Origin: Verrucomicrobiota bacterium JB025
Lineage (GTDB): Bacteria > Verrucomicrobiota > Verrucomicrobiia > Verrucomicrobiales > Akkermansiaceae
Direction of reading: 5' to 3'
Assembly: GCA_030673875.1 (NCBI GenBank)
Contig: JAUTCT010000108.1
Coordinates: 1 to 64,000, forward strand
Length of the DNA stretch: 64,000 nucleotides
The translations under genes were made by a program, and so were the position numbers. Under the pieces are notes generated by a model, which worked only from the letters and a program-made list of their open reading frames with translations, searched no databases and was not told the DNA's origin. Position 1 is the stretch's first letter. Every line of letters starts with the position of its first letter. Positions 26,432 to 35,107 of the stretch are shown piece after piece.

Positions 26432-26842
26432 CGACCCCCGCCCGACTCGTTCGGGCGGGGGTCGTGGCGTTTTACGGCAGGGACAAGCCCCCTAACGCCC
26501 TGCGTCCAGGGTTCGACTGCCTCCGCCGAAAGCCTGCCCCGCAGGCGAACGGCAAGCACCTCTCCGGGCCTCCGGAGGAGGAGGCCCGCACCCCGCAGAG
26601 CCGGAGCGGAGCGACGGCAATCCCTCCCGTTCCGCCACGACCCCCGCCCGACTCGTTCGGGCGGGGGGCGTGGCGTTTTACGGCCGGGCCAAGCCCCCTA
26701 ACGCCCTGCGTCCAGGGTTCGACTGCCTCCGCCGAAAGCCTGCCCAGCAGGCGAACGGCAAGCACCACTCCGGGCCTCCGGAGGAGGAGGCCCGCACCCC
26801 GCAGAGCCGGAGCGAAGCAACGCCAATCCCTCCCGCCCCGCC
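26413..26842. repeat. 206-bp tandem duplication starting in the tRNA-Ser 3' end
   Basis: Unit 1 (26413-26618) and unit 2 (26619-26824) are identical except for eight substitutions. A diverged third start follows at 26825-26842. Each unit opens with the 19 bases AATCCCTCCCGTTCCGCCA, the tRNA-Ser T-arm and acceptor end. It then holds a long terminator-like hairpin (CCCCCGCCCGA/TCGGGCGGGGG) and two further perfect hairpins (GCCTGC/GCAGGC and GGGCCTCC/GGAGGCCC). No protein frame is credible. The rest of the gap to 27007 shows nothing recognisable. Confidence 0.9.
26431..26466 (+). terminator. Terminator of tRNA-Ser
   Basis: A near-perfect stem ACGACCCCCGCCCGA / TCGGGCGGGGGTCGT starts at the CCA end of the tRNA and is followed by GGCGTTTT. 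A slightly mutated copy recurs 206 bases later. Confidence 0.75.
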
Positions 26843-27007
26843 CTGACATCACCCTGACCTCATCCGCGCTCTGCTCACGGGCATGGCAGTCTCTGTTCCG
26901 CTCATCCGCAGCCGCTCCAGACAGTGCCGGAGCAGCGCAAATCAACAATCCCCCCTTCCACACAAGGCAGGCTCACCGGCCTCCGCCCGATCGCCTCAAG
27001 AGCTCGC

Positions 27008-27307
27008 TCAAGCCGGCTTCTTCGCCGGAGCCTCGCTCTTCTTCCCGGACTTCTTCGGCTCCGTTTTCGACGCCTTCTTCCCGGACTCCTTGTCCGCTTT
27101 CGCTCCATCCTTGTAGGACTTCGAGCGATAGTCCGTTTCATAGAATCCGGAGCCTTTGAATATGATTCCTCCGCCCGTTCCGAGCAGACGTTTCACCTGA
27201 CCGTCACACCCCTCCTCACGGCAATCCGTGAGCTTCGCATCGTTCATGCTTTGAAACACCTCAAAGACGGTCCCGCATTTCTGACATTTGTAATCGTAGG
27301 TCGGCAT
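27008..27307 (-). CDS. FmdB-family zinc-ribbon protein
   Basis: The 99-residue protein starts with the FmdB signature MPTYDYKCQKCGTVFEVFQSM, then CREEGCDG, giving four Cys for a zinc ribbon in the first 45 residues. GGGIIFKGSGFYETDY follows, typical of the family. The last roughly 35 residues are Lys/Ala/Ser-rich and disordered. FmdB proteins are putative regulators of unknown mechanism. ATG 27307 is the family start. It is divergent from hprK with about 100 bases between. Confidence 0.9.
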   Translation of the reverse strand: MPTYDYKCQKCGTVFEVFQSMNDAKLTDCREEGCDGQVKRLLGTGGGIIFKGSGFYETDYRSKSYKDGAKADKESGKKASKTEPKKSGKKSEAPAKKPA

Positions 27308-27408
27308 GGCTTTGTAGGCAGGGCTTTTAGCACGAAAATCCGCCCGCGCAACCCCGCGATATACGGTTTTAGCGTGCCCCCGCCGTCCCGTTCTGCTTGC
27401 TTCCTCCC

Positions 27409-28362
27409 ATGCCACCTCGCGCGAAAACCGTTGCCTCGATCACCAACGAACAATTTTTCGAAAGCCACTCTGAGGCCCTCGGCCTCACCCTGCTCAGCGA
27501 AAAGGCCGGCTTCGATCGCCCGATCCGCGAACCCGCCATGAACCGCCCCGGCCTCGCCTTCGCCGGATTCTTCTCCTACTTCGCCCCCAAACGCGTCCAG
27601 GTACTCGGCAACTCCGAACTCTCCTACCTCCGCAAACTCCCCGACGCCATGCGCGTCGACCGATTCCGCCGCGTCTGCGCAAGGGACATCCCCTGTTTCG
27701 TCGTCGCTCGCGGAAACAAAATCGACAACAGCCTCATGGAGGTTGCCGCCGAATTCGAAATCCCCGTCTTCGGCACCAACCTCGTCACCATGAACTTCCT
27801 CAACTCCGCCACCATCCGGCTCGAACACGACTTCGCGCCCAGCATCACGCTCCACGGATGCATGGTCGACATGCGCGGCGTCGGCGTCCTCATCATCGGC
27901 AAAAGCGGATCGGGAAAATCAGAAACCGCCATCGGCCTCCTCGAACGCGGCGCCTCCCTCGTCGCCGATGACATGGTGCGCATCAAATACGTCGGCGGCG
28001 ACCTCACCGCCACCTCACCCGACCTCTCGCGCGGATACATGGAAATCCGCGGCATCGGCATCATCAACGTCGCCAACCTCTACGGCCTCGCCTCCATCCG
28101 GCCGTCGAAACGCCTCGACCTCGTCGTCACCCTCAAACCCCACACCGACATGAACGAAGTCGACCGCCTCGGACTCCAGCAAAAACGCTACGAGATTCTC
28201 GGCCAGAAGGTCCCTCATGTCGAAATCCCCGTCGCCGCCGGCCGCGACACCGCACGCCTCGTCAGCATCGCCGCCCTCGACATCCAGCTCCGCGGCCTCG
28301 GCTACAACATGGCCGACGAATTCAACCAGCGGCTGCTCGACCACATGGCCGAGATCAAATAA
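27409..28362 (+). CDS. hprK: HPr(Ser) kinase/phosphorylase
   Basis: HprK phosphorylates and dephosphorylates HPr on Ser46, coupling sugar status to transcription. The 317-residue protein has an N-terminal domain to about residue 130. The C-terminal kinase domain has the P-loop LIIGKSGSGKSETAIGLLE at about 161-179 and SLVADDMV. The HprK signature MEIRGIGIINVANLYG lies near 207-222, and PVAAGRDTARLV toward the end. No ptsH or other PTS gene lies in this window, so its partner is elsewhere. ATG 27409 is preferred over 27397. Confidence 0.95.
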   Translation: MPPRAKTVASITNEQFFESHSEALGLTLLSEKAGFDRPIREPAMNRPGLAFAGFFSYFAPKRVQVLGNSELSYLRKLPDAMRVDRFRRVCARDIPCFVVARGNKIDNSLMEVAAEFEIPVFGTNLVTMNFLNSATIRLEHDFAPSITLHGCMVDMRGVGVLIIGKSGSGKSETAIGLLERGASLVADDMVRIKYVGGDLTATSPDLSRGYMEIRGIGIINVANLYGLASIRPSKRLDLVVTLKPHTDMNEVDRLGLQQKRYEILGQKVPHVEIPVAAGRDTARLVSIAALDIQLRGLGYNMADEFNQRLLDHMAEIK

Positions 28363-28376
28363 CCCCGGCCCGCCGC

Positions 28377-29942
28377 TCACTCACCGTCGGCCTTCACCCC
28401 TCGCCCCTGCTTGAGCCACGCTTCGATCTCGGCGGCCTTCAACTGCGCCTGCCGCGAATAGTCGATCGACTCACCGAGAATCCTCGCCGCCTCCTGCGGT
28501 GCATGGAATCCCATCGAGTTCTCCGCATTCACAAAATCCAGCCGCCACTGGGCTTTGCGCTGCAGCTCGAGCGCCGCTTGCAGCTCTGCGCCGGTCGCAC
28601 CCGCCTGCTTTGCCTCCACAATCGCGCTGAGCATCTCGTCCACCGCCACACCAGCCCGGCCCATCAGCGCGTGACTGCGGTCCTGAATCGCCGTCACCCG
28701 CGCGAGCAGCTCGTCTTCCGGATACGGGTGGCAGGTCTGGCACGACCGGGAAATATTGAGCAGCGGACTGCGCACCCAGTGGTCGGACACCTTCGTCGCC
28801 CCTTCACGCTTGTAGGGCATGTGGCAGTCCGCACAGGAGACCCCGCTGCGCGCGTGAATCCCCTGGCTCCACATCTCAAACTCCGGATGCTGCGCCTTGA
28901 AGATCGGCGCCCCCGTCTCCGCATGCACGAAGTCGACAAACGCAGACCCGTCCGGAAACGTCGTGTTCTCGAGCGTCTTCTCGATTTGTTCCACCTTCAG
29001 TCCGCGATCCCACGGGAAGAACAACGTCGTCTTCGGACCGCAGTAATACTCCACATGGCACTGGGCGCAGGCGAAGGTCCGCATCTCCTGGCGCGTGGCA
29101 TCCACGTTCGGATCATACGGCTTCTCCCGCTTCCCCTGGCGCCAGCGCTCCACACTCGGCAAATGCGGCACCGGATCCGCACTCTCCGCCAACGCCCGGA
29201 TCCCCCGTGCGAAACCCGGCCGCGTCACCCGCAAGCTCATCGTTTCCGGGTCGTGACAGTCCACGCACGACACCGGATGCGCGTCACCCAGCTGGTGTTC
29301 CGTCCCCTTCCCGGCAGGCGTCCCGTCCGGCGTCTTCTCCATCATCGCAAACGCCTCCCCATACGGAATCGTGCTCATCCGCTCGAACCCCTTCGTCACC
29401 GCCGGCCAGTCAAACCCGTCGGCGTCCGCCAGCGTCTTGCCCTCCGCCTCCAGCCCCACGCGCCGCCACGTCGGCACCACCGACGCATGACAATGCAGAC
29501 ACGCCCCCGGTTGGGCCATCTCCGTCACCCGCTTCGAATGCGTCTGGTCATACAGCATGAACGCGTGCCCCCGCCGGTCGCGGAAATCGACCGAAAACGC
29601 ATACCCCAGAAACATCCGCCGCAACCACGGGTCCCGCTCGATCCTCGACTCCGGAATCGCCCCTTCCGAACCGCCGTAGCGCGTGTGCGTTTCATCCACC
29701 GTCCGCATGTAGGCGTCATACTGGCGCGGCCAGTTCTTGCTCCACTGCACCGGATCCGTCGTGTGTTCGGTGACCTCCACCAACCTCGTATAGACGTTCC
29801 GGGACTCACTCTTGCGGGTGAAAATACTCATCACCAGCATCGCGATTCCAAACATCACGAGGCCCGAAACGATGGCGATTCCGAGGAACCACTTCATGCC
29901 CAGCGTGCGTGCGGGAGGGGTGTTGTTTTCGTGAGTGCTCAT
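28377..29942 (-). CDS. nrfA: Cytochrome c nitrite reductase (ammonia-forming), CXXCH type
   Basis: NrfA reduces nitrite to ammonium with six electrons. The 521-residue protein has an N-terminal membrane segment (residues 17-41) and five haem sites: C148xxCH, C226xxCH, C292xxCH, C370xxCH and C401xxCH. Family landmarks include [11 protein letters not shown] (catalytic Tyr region, 292-302) and KAQHPE (349-354, calcium ligands and catalytic His). The first haem, normally CXXCK and catalytic, is CLHCH here, as in the minority CXXCH clade of NrfA. It lies 30 bases after nrfH. Translation and haem loading require a cytochrome c maturation system encoded elsewhere. Confidence 0.94.
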   Translation of the reverse strand: MSTHENNTPPARTLGMKWFLGIAIVSGLVMFGIAMLVMSIFTRKSESRNVYTRLVEVTEHTTDPVQWSKNWPRQYDAYMRTVDETHTRYGGSEGAIPESRIERDPWLRRMFLGYAFSVDFRDRRGHAFMLYDQTHSKRVTEMAQPGACLHCHASVVPTWRRVGLEAEGKTLADADGFDWPAVTKGFERMSTIPYGEAFAMMEKTPDGTPAGKGTEHQLGDAHPVSCVDCHDPETMSLRVTRPGFARGIRALAESADPVPHLPSVERWRQGKREKPYDPNVDATRQEMRTFACAQCHVEYYCGPKTTLFFPWDRGLKVEQIEKTLENTTFPDGSAFVDFVHAETGAPIFKAQHPEFEMWSQGIHARSGVSCADCHMPYKREGATKVSDHWVRSPLLNISRSCQTCHPYPEDELLARVTAIQDRSHALMGRAGVAVDEMLSAIVEAKQAGATGAELQAALELQRKAQWRLDFVNAENSMGFHAPQEAARILGESIDYSRQAQLKAAEIEAWLKQGRGVKADGE

Positions 29943-29972
29943 GGCGGTTTACTTGGTCGGTTCAATGGGTTG

Positions 29973-30470
29973 TCAAAATCTCGCCCCGTGGCCCACTCCA
30001 CGGTGGCAGTGCACGCATTGCAGGGTCTCCGCGCCTACCGAGCGGGACCCCGTCACGAGTTCGTGCACAAACCCCTCGTGGCAGCGGATGCAGGATGCCT
30101 GCAGGATGTCCGCGTTCCGCTCCTTGATCTGGATCGGCTCGTGAAAATCCATGAAAGTGAACCCTTTGGAATGCCAAAACCCGTTGTCGGCCTTGGCGAT
30201 GTATTTCGGGATGAAATCGTGCGGCAGATGGCAGTCCGCGCAGGTCGCAGCCTGATGATGCCCGCTCTTCTGCCACGAATCATACTGATCGTTCATCACA
30301 TGGCAGTTCGCGCACGCCCGCGGGTCCTTGGAGAAATAACTCAACCCCTCACCGTAATCGAAGGCATAGAACCCAAGCCCGCCCGCCGCACCGAGAAATA
30401 CGGCCGCAATCACCGCAAGCGGCTTCCAGGGAATGACGGGCAAAGGCTTCACATGCGGCAAACTCCTCAA
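29973..30470 (-). CDS. nrfH: NrfH-type tetrahaem quinol dehydrogenase
   Basis: NrfH anchors NrfA to the membrane and passes electrons from menaquinol. The 165-residue protein has one transmembrane helix near residues 17-36. Its four haem motifs are C53xxCH followed by Met59 (CANCHVM, the Met-ligated first haem), C77xxCH, C127xxCH and C152xxCH. It is immediately upstream of nrfA, the standard nrfHA order. Together they make a two-gene nitrite ammonification module without nrfBCD. Confidence 0.93.
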   Translation of the reverse strand: MRSLPHVKPLPVIPWKPLAVIAAVFLGAAGGLGFYAFDYGEGLSYFSKDPRACANCHVMNDQYDSWQKSGHHQAATCADCHLPHDFIPKYIAKADNGFWHSKGFTFMDFHEPIQIKERNADILQASCIRCHEGFVHELVTGSRSVGAETLQCVHCHRGVGHGARF

Positions 30471-30682
30471 GCTCCATGCTTAACCTTGTTTCACCACCCG
30501 AGGCAAGACAATGCGTCTGCCGCAGCACCATCACCGCACCGTCGAACCGCCCGATGCGCCGCTCCCACGGCTCCCTAACACCTCCTCCAGTCCGCCGCCC
30601 CGGCGGCCGGATGCCCCCCCCCATCGCCGTCCTCACCCCGTCCGGTCTGCCGGTCTGCCGCCGCACCGCCCGACCCACCGGC

Positions 30683-31192
30683 TCAGTAGCCGTTGGAGAG
30701 CCTGGAAACCAGTGCCACCGCCGCCCGTCCGAGCGCTTCCGGCAGGGCGTTGTTGCGCGCCGACTGCAGGTTCGAGGAAACAAACAACTGACTGGAGCCG
30801 GACGACTGCCCGGAAGCCAGAATCTTCGTCGGATCCTTGCCATCCCGCAGCGTCCATCGCAGCACCACCACGTTCGAAAGCTCCTCCGGCAACAACGTGT
30901 CGTAGCGCGAGCCGCGGATCGTGGAATACGAGATCGAATCCACCTTGCCCTCGAGCACCGCATCGGCCTCGCCCACCCGCTTGATCTGATAGGTCCCGTC
31001 ACGCACGAAGGCATTGGCAACCGCAGACGTCGCCAGAGCCTCGGCCCGCGGATGCAGGGTCTCGTTGCCGAACATCGGCACGGCCACCGTCTCAATCCGC
31101 TCAAGCGCCGCCGGCTTCACTCCTCCGAGCTGATAGCCGGCGCAGGAAACCAGCGCAAAAAGCGGCGCGGCCAGGCATGCAAATAATCTCAC
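30683..31192 (-). CDS. lptE: LPS-assembly lipoprotein LptE-like
   Basis: LptE plugs the LptD pore that inserts LPS into the outer membrane. The 169-residue protein starts at GTG 31192 with a lipoprotein signal ending in LVSC (Cys17), followed by AGYQLGG, the typical start of mature LptE. The family pattern IETVAVPMFGNETLHPRAEALATSAVANAFVRD is visible in parts through residues 33-65. It follows bamD by 20 bases. LptD itself is not in the window. The symbol is by family resemblance. Confidence 0.8.
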   Translation of the reverse strand: MRLFACLAAPLFALVSCAGYQLGGVKPAALERIETVAVPMFGNETLHPRAEALATSAVANAFVRDGTYQIKRVGEADAVLEGKVDSISYSTIRGSRYDTLLPEELSNVVVLRWTLRDGKDPTKILASGQSSGSSQLFVSSNLQSARNNALPEALGRAAVALVSRLSNGY

Positions 31193-31212
31193 TGTGGTTT
31201 GGGGTTGGGGGC

Positions 31213-32151
31213 TTACTCGCCTAGCTCGGCCAGCCGGGCCTTCGCCTTGTTGTGATAGTCGCCGTGCGCCGTCCGTTTGACGATGTCCCGGTAATACACC
31301 TTCGCGGCCTCGGTCTTGCCGGACTTCCGGTAAAACTCGGCAATCTCATAGGATTTCTGCAGGTCCTTGCCATCCAGATTCTTGATCAACTGACGCGCCT
31401 CCGCATTCCGCGAGTGCCCCGGATACTGCAGCAGGTAGTCGTTGAACGCCTCCTTGGACAACTCGAGATTCGCCTGGTTCTGGTTGCCGCGCTCCGCCTC
31501 CTCCATGTAGAGCTGGCCGACCCGGAAAAGCGCCTCGGGTGCCTCCGGCGCGCCCGGCTGGTCCTCGACGAGCCGCCGATACGCCGCGATCGACTCCTTC
31601 GTCTTCTGCTTCGACTCGTAGAGCTCGCCAATCGTGAACTGCACTTTCGACGCATCCCGCGAGGCCGGCGCGTGGTCACGCACCTTGCCGAGCATCTCCA
31701 CGGTCTTTTCCAGCGAAATCCGCGTCTTCAGGCCGAGGAAATTCGACTTCACATCACCCTCCGCCGCGCGCTGCGCCATCGCCGTCTGCCTTGCCAGCGC
31801 CTTGGAATAAAGTCCGCTCCCCTGGAAGGTGCCCAGAAACTTGTCATAGGCCTCGAAGGCATCCTCAATCTCGCCCCGCTGCTCCAGCAACTCAGCCTGG
31901 CGGAAGCGCGCCTGCGCCGCCGACGGGCTGAACGGATAACGGTCGGCCATTTTCCGGTAGTCCTTGATCGCCCGCTTCGTCTTCCCCTGGTCATCGGCGG
32001 CCTTGGCCTTCTGATAGAGCGCCTCGCCCTTGGCCGTCGCCTCAAGGGTGTTTCCCGCCAGAGTCGGAACGTCGGAACTCCCGCCACACGAAACAATGGT
32101 GCCGGCGACGGCAACGGAAAGCAGAAGGGAAACAATCAACCGGGGACTCAT
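31213..32151 (-). CDS. bamD: Outer-membrane assembly lipoprotein BamD-like
   Basis: The 312-residue protein has a lipoprotein signal with lipobox IVSC (Cys22 from ATG 32151). Five or more TPR-like helical pairs follow, for example ALYQKAKAADDQGKTKRAIKDY, RFRQAELLEQRGEIEDAFEAY and FTIGELYESKQKTKESIAAY. This matches BamD, the essential TPR lipoprotein of the beta-barrel assembly machine, although YbgF-type TPR proteins are an alternative. It sits between proC and lptE on one strand. A start at 32163 is also possible. Confidence 0.75.
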   Translation of the reverse strand: MSPRLIVSLLLSVAVAGTIVSCGGSSDVPTLAGNTLEATAKGEALYQKAKAADDQGKTKRAIKDYRKMADRYPFSPSAAQARFRQAELLEQRGEIEDAFEAYDKFLGTFQGSGLYSKALARQTAMAQRAAEGDVKSNFLGLKTRISLEKTVEMLGKVRDHAPASRDASKVQFTIGELYESKQKTKESIAAYRRLVEDQPGAPEAPEALFRVGQLYMEEAERGNQNQANLELSKEAFNDYLLQYPGHSRNAEARQLIKNLDGKDLQKSYEIAEFYRKSGKTEAAKVYYRDIVKRTAHGDYHNKAKARLAELGE

Positions 32152-32203
32152 GACACGAAGCATAATTCGATAGACGCTCTGGGAAAGTGTAAAAAACGCC
32201 GAA

Positions 32204-32992
32204 TCAAGCGCCCAATTCCTTCGCGCGTTCGGTGGCCGCCGCCACCGCCTCAATCAACGCGGAACGCACCCCGGCACGCTCGAGTTCCGCCACCCCGGCA
32301 ATCGTCGTCCCACCCGGAGAGGTCACCATGTCCTTCAACTCGCCCGGGTGCTTGCCGGTCTCCAGCACCATCGCCGCCGCACCCAGCATCGTCTGCGCGG
32401 CCAGACGGGTCGCCTCCGCCCGCGGCAGGCCGGCTTTGACCCCCCCGTCGGAAAGCGCCTCAATGATCACATAGCCATACGCCGGACCGCTGCCCGAAAG
32501 CCCGGTCACCGCATCCATCAGCTTCTCAGGCACGTTCACCACCACGCCCACCGAACCCAGCAGCAGGCTCGCCGTTTCCGCATCCGCATCCGTTGCCTTG
32601 CCGCCCATGCAAAATGCCGCCGCCCCTTTGCCCACCAGCGCCGGCGTGTTCGGCATCGCCCGGATCACCCGCGTGTGCACCCCGGCCGCCGCCTCCAGCG
32701 CATCCAGCTTGCATCCGGCTGCCACCGAAATCACCAGCCGCGGACCGTCGGCAAGACTGCCCACCGCAGCCGCCACATCCCATGGCTTCGTGCACAGCAG
32801 CACCACCTCGCAATCCGCGAGCGCCTCCGTCGTCTCGGCCACCTGACCGCCGGTTTCCGCCGCGAATGCCTCGCGCGCCGCAGCGACCGGATCAACTCCC
32901 GTCACGTCTGCAGAATCCACCACTCCAGCCCGAACCGCGCCTGCAACAAGCGCTGTTCCCATTTTGCCGCATCCGATGACACCAAGCTTCAT
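32204..32992 (-). CDS. proC: Pyrroline-5-carboxylate reductase
   Basis: ProC makes proline from pyrroline-5-carboxylate with NAD(P)H. The 262-residue protein has the dinucleotide-binding start KLGVIGCGKMGTALVAG and LLCTKPWDV. The substrate-binding RAMPNTPALVGKGAAAF lies near 111-127, and the C-terminal signature runs GLSGSGPAYGYVIIEAL to DMVTSPGGTTIAG. It is upstream of bamD by 52 bases and may share a transcript with bamD and lptE. Confidence 0.96.
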   Translation of the reverse strand: MKLGVIGCGKMGTALVAGAVRAGVVDSADVTGVDPVAAAREAFAAETGGQVAETTEALADCEVVLLCTKPWDVAAAVGSLADGPRLVISVAAGCKLDALEAAAGVHTRVIRAMPNTPALVGKGAAAFCMGGKATDADAETASLLLGSVGVVVNVPEKLMDAVTGLSGSGPAYGYVIIEALSDGGVKAGLPRAEATRLAAQTMLGAAAMVLETGKHPGELKDMVTSPGGTTIAGVAELERAGVRSALIEAVAAATERAKELGA

Positions 32993-33076
32993 GCCGGGAC
33001 CCTATGCCCGAACCGCACGACCTTTCCAGCGTCATTTTACTTGGTCCCCCAGCCGGGAAATGTCCATGTTGCGCCC

Positions 33077-34765
33077 ATGAGAAATTGGCTCCTGCTCTCC
33101 CTCGCATTCCTGATGCCCACGCTTCTCGCCGCGGACACCCCACCGGAGGACCAGCCATCCGATGAACCGCCCGGAATCGAAGCCTCCATCCCCGAGCCCG
33201 TGAAGGCACTCGGAAATCCGGCCATGATCGAATTCCCCTACGGAGTGAAAATGGCGGTCACCGCATCGTCCAAGGAAGCCCAGGATCACGTCCTCCAGGG
33301 GCTCAACCACCTCCACGGCGGCTGGGAATTCGAAGCCAGCAGACACTTCGCCGCCGCCATGCGCCTCGACCCCGAATGCCTCCTCGCCCACTGGGGCATG
33401 GTCATGTCCCTGCTCAACCCGTCGCCCGAAACCGGCCCCGCCCGCAACGCCGCCACCGACCGCCTGCTCATGCTCGTCGAGGCCGGCAAGGGAAGCGAAC
33501 TCGAACGCGGCTACGTCTACGGCCTCATCAAATACATCAACGACGGCCCGAAAGGCGCCGCTGCCGCATTCCGCAAAGTCGCGAAAAAATTCCCCAACGA
33601 ACTGCAGGCCAACGTCTTTGCCGCACTCTTCAGCCGCGGCGGATACGACCCCACCGGCGAGCCCACTCCCGACCAGGAAGCCGCCGAAGCCCTCCTCCTC
33701 AAACTCATCGAGGAACACCCCAAAAGCCCCCTCCCCCTCAACGCGCTCCTCTTCATCCGCGCCGAGGCCCCCGATCTCTCCGGCTCCCTCGAACTCGCCC
33801 GCAAACTCACCCGTATTTCCCCGAGCTACCCACCCTACTTCCACCTCCTCGGCCACTACGAATGGCGCAGCGGTGAATACGCCAGGGCCGCATCCGCCTT
33901 TGGCCGCGCGTCCGATTTCTACAACACCTGGATCAACACCAACAACGCGTCCGTCGCAGACTGCCCGCAGTGGATCAAATCCGAATGCTACCGCATCGTC
34001 TCCATCTTCTCGAAAGGCGATTTCGAAACCGCCTACGTCTCCGCCCAGCGCGTCGCATCCATCGAACTCCCCGCCGACCGCCCGTCATCACCCGGCAGCC
34101 GCTACCTCATGTGGGACGCCAAAACCCTGCCCGCCCGCCTGCTCATCTCACGCGGGTCCAAAGGCAGTGCCGCACAAGCCGCAAAATCCCTCCCCAGCCC
34201 CGACCAGGTCGAGGCATTCCGCAAACACTCGCTCGCCTACTGGTGGATCGACGGACTGCGCTTCGTCATCGAAGCCCAGCGCCTCATCGACGCCGGCGAC
34301 CTCGACGGCGCCCGCGAGGTCGTCGCCGCCCTCACCCTGCACGGCGAAAGCATGACCAAAACCCAGAATGCCGCCATCGCCAGCGGCGAGCGCTCATCAT
34401 GGATGCGCTCGTTCCGCGCCCTCGAAGTGCTCGCCAGCGAAGCCCGCGGCCGACTCGCATCCGCCGGCCCCGCATCCCTCCGTTCCGCCGCCTACAACTG
34501 GTTCGCCTCCGCCGCCGACCGCCAGCAACCGGAGCCCATGATGTTCCCGCCCATGATCCTCAACCCGATGCCAAACCGCCTCGGCGAATACTTCCTCACC
34601 ACCAAGGAACCCGAAAAAGCCGTCGAAGCCTACCAGCGCGCGCTCAAGGCATTCCCCAACCACACGCTCTCGCTGCTCGGCCTCAAAATGGCCTACCAAG
34701 CCGCCGGGGACGCAAAAGGCGTCAGCGATATCGAATCCCGCCTCAAGGAACTCCGGTCAAACTGA
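33077..34765 (+). CDS. Secreted TPR-repeat protein
   Basis: The 562-residue protein has a signal peptide (NWLLLSLAFLMPTLLA). Tandem TPR helices follow, for example HVLQGLNHLHGGWEFEASRHF, RYLMWDAKTLPARLLISRG and EKAVEAYQRALKAFPNHTLSLL near the C-terminus. A region around residues 100-140 (DPECLLAHWGMVMSLLNPS) is typical of TPR proteins that recur in planctomycetes and verrucomicrobia without known function. It is likely periplasmic. It is divergent from proC. The longer upstream frame is the proC antisense. Confidence 0.75.
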   Translation: MRNWLLLSLAFLMPTLLAADTPPEDQPSDEPPGIEASIPEPVKALGNPAMIEFPYGVKMAVTASSKEAQDHVLQGLNHLHGGWEFEASRHFAAAMRLDPECLLAHWGMVMSLLNPSPETGPARNAATDRLLMLVEAGKGSELERGYVYGLIKYINDGPKGAAAAFRKVAKKFPNELQANVFAALFSRGGYDPTGEPTPDQEAAEALLLKLIEEHPKSPLPLNALLFIRAEAPDLSGSLELARKLTRISPSYPPYFHLLGHYEWRSGEYARAASAFGRASDFYNTWINTNNASVADCPQWIKSECYRIVSIFSKGDFETAYVSAQRVASIELPADRPSSPGSRYLMWDAKTLPARLLISRGSKGSAAQAAKSLPSPDQVEAFRKHSLAYWWIDGLRFVIEAQRLIDAGDLDGAREVVAALTLHGESMTKTQNAAIASGERSSWMRSFRALEVLASEARGRLASAGPASLRSAAYNWFASAADRQQPEPMMFPPMILNPMPNRLGEYFLTTKEPEKAVEAYQRALKAFPNHTLSLLGLKMAYQAAGDAKGVSDIESRLKELRSN

Positions 34766-35107
34766 CCGCCAGCCCCACCCGCCACGAAAAGGAAAAGGGT
34801 GACCGCTGTGCCGGCAATGGCGCTGTGAGCCACGTTCCGTAAGCTCGATAGGTGGGGTCGCCCGTTACCCTCGGCCGTCCTGTAAAAGGCGTGACCTCAG
34901 ACTCAGGGGTAATGACCCCGATTTTGTAACATCGGTTCGGGCCAGCTACCAACAATCGCACACAGCAGTCGAAGCGGGATACTACTCCCCGCCCCCCCGT
35001 TCGCAATTGAAAAGAAAAAAAAGAATCCGCTTTCCAAAATCCCCTTTCAGTGTTCCCAGCCCACTTTTCACTGTGCCGGACCACTCTCGCCACCTAGTAA
35101 CACCCCC
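34766..35107. other. Intergenic region with weak hairpin
   Basis: No gene is visible. A small hairpin GGGGT-AATG-ACCCC at 34916-34929 followed by GATTTTG could weakly terminate the TPR gene. The 3' part (34990-35060) is purine-rich then AT-richer and probably carries the promoter of the protease gene; no confident -35/-10 pair is seen. Confidence 0.4.

Noticed and set aside
26843-27007. Integrase or phage gene next to tRNA-Ser
   Set aside because: No frame with integrase motifs is present in the gap; neighbours are ordinary housekeeping genes.
28503-30578. 691-codon plus-strand frame opposite nrfHA
   Set aside because: Arg/His/Pro-biased antisense of two clear multihaem genes.
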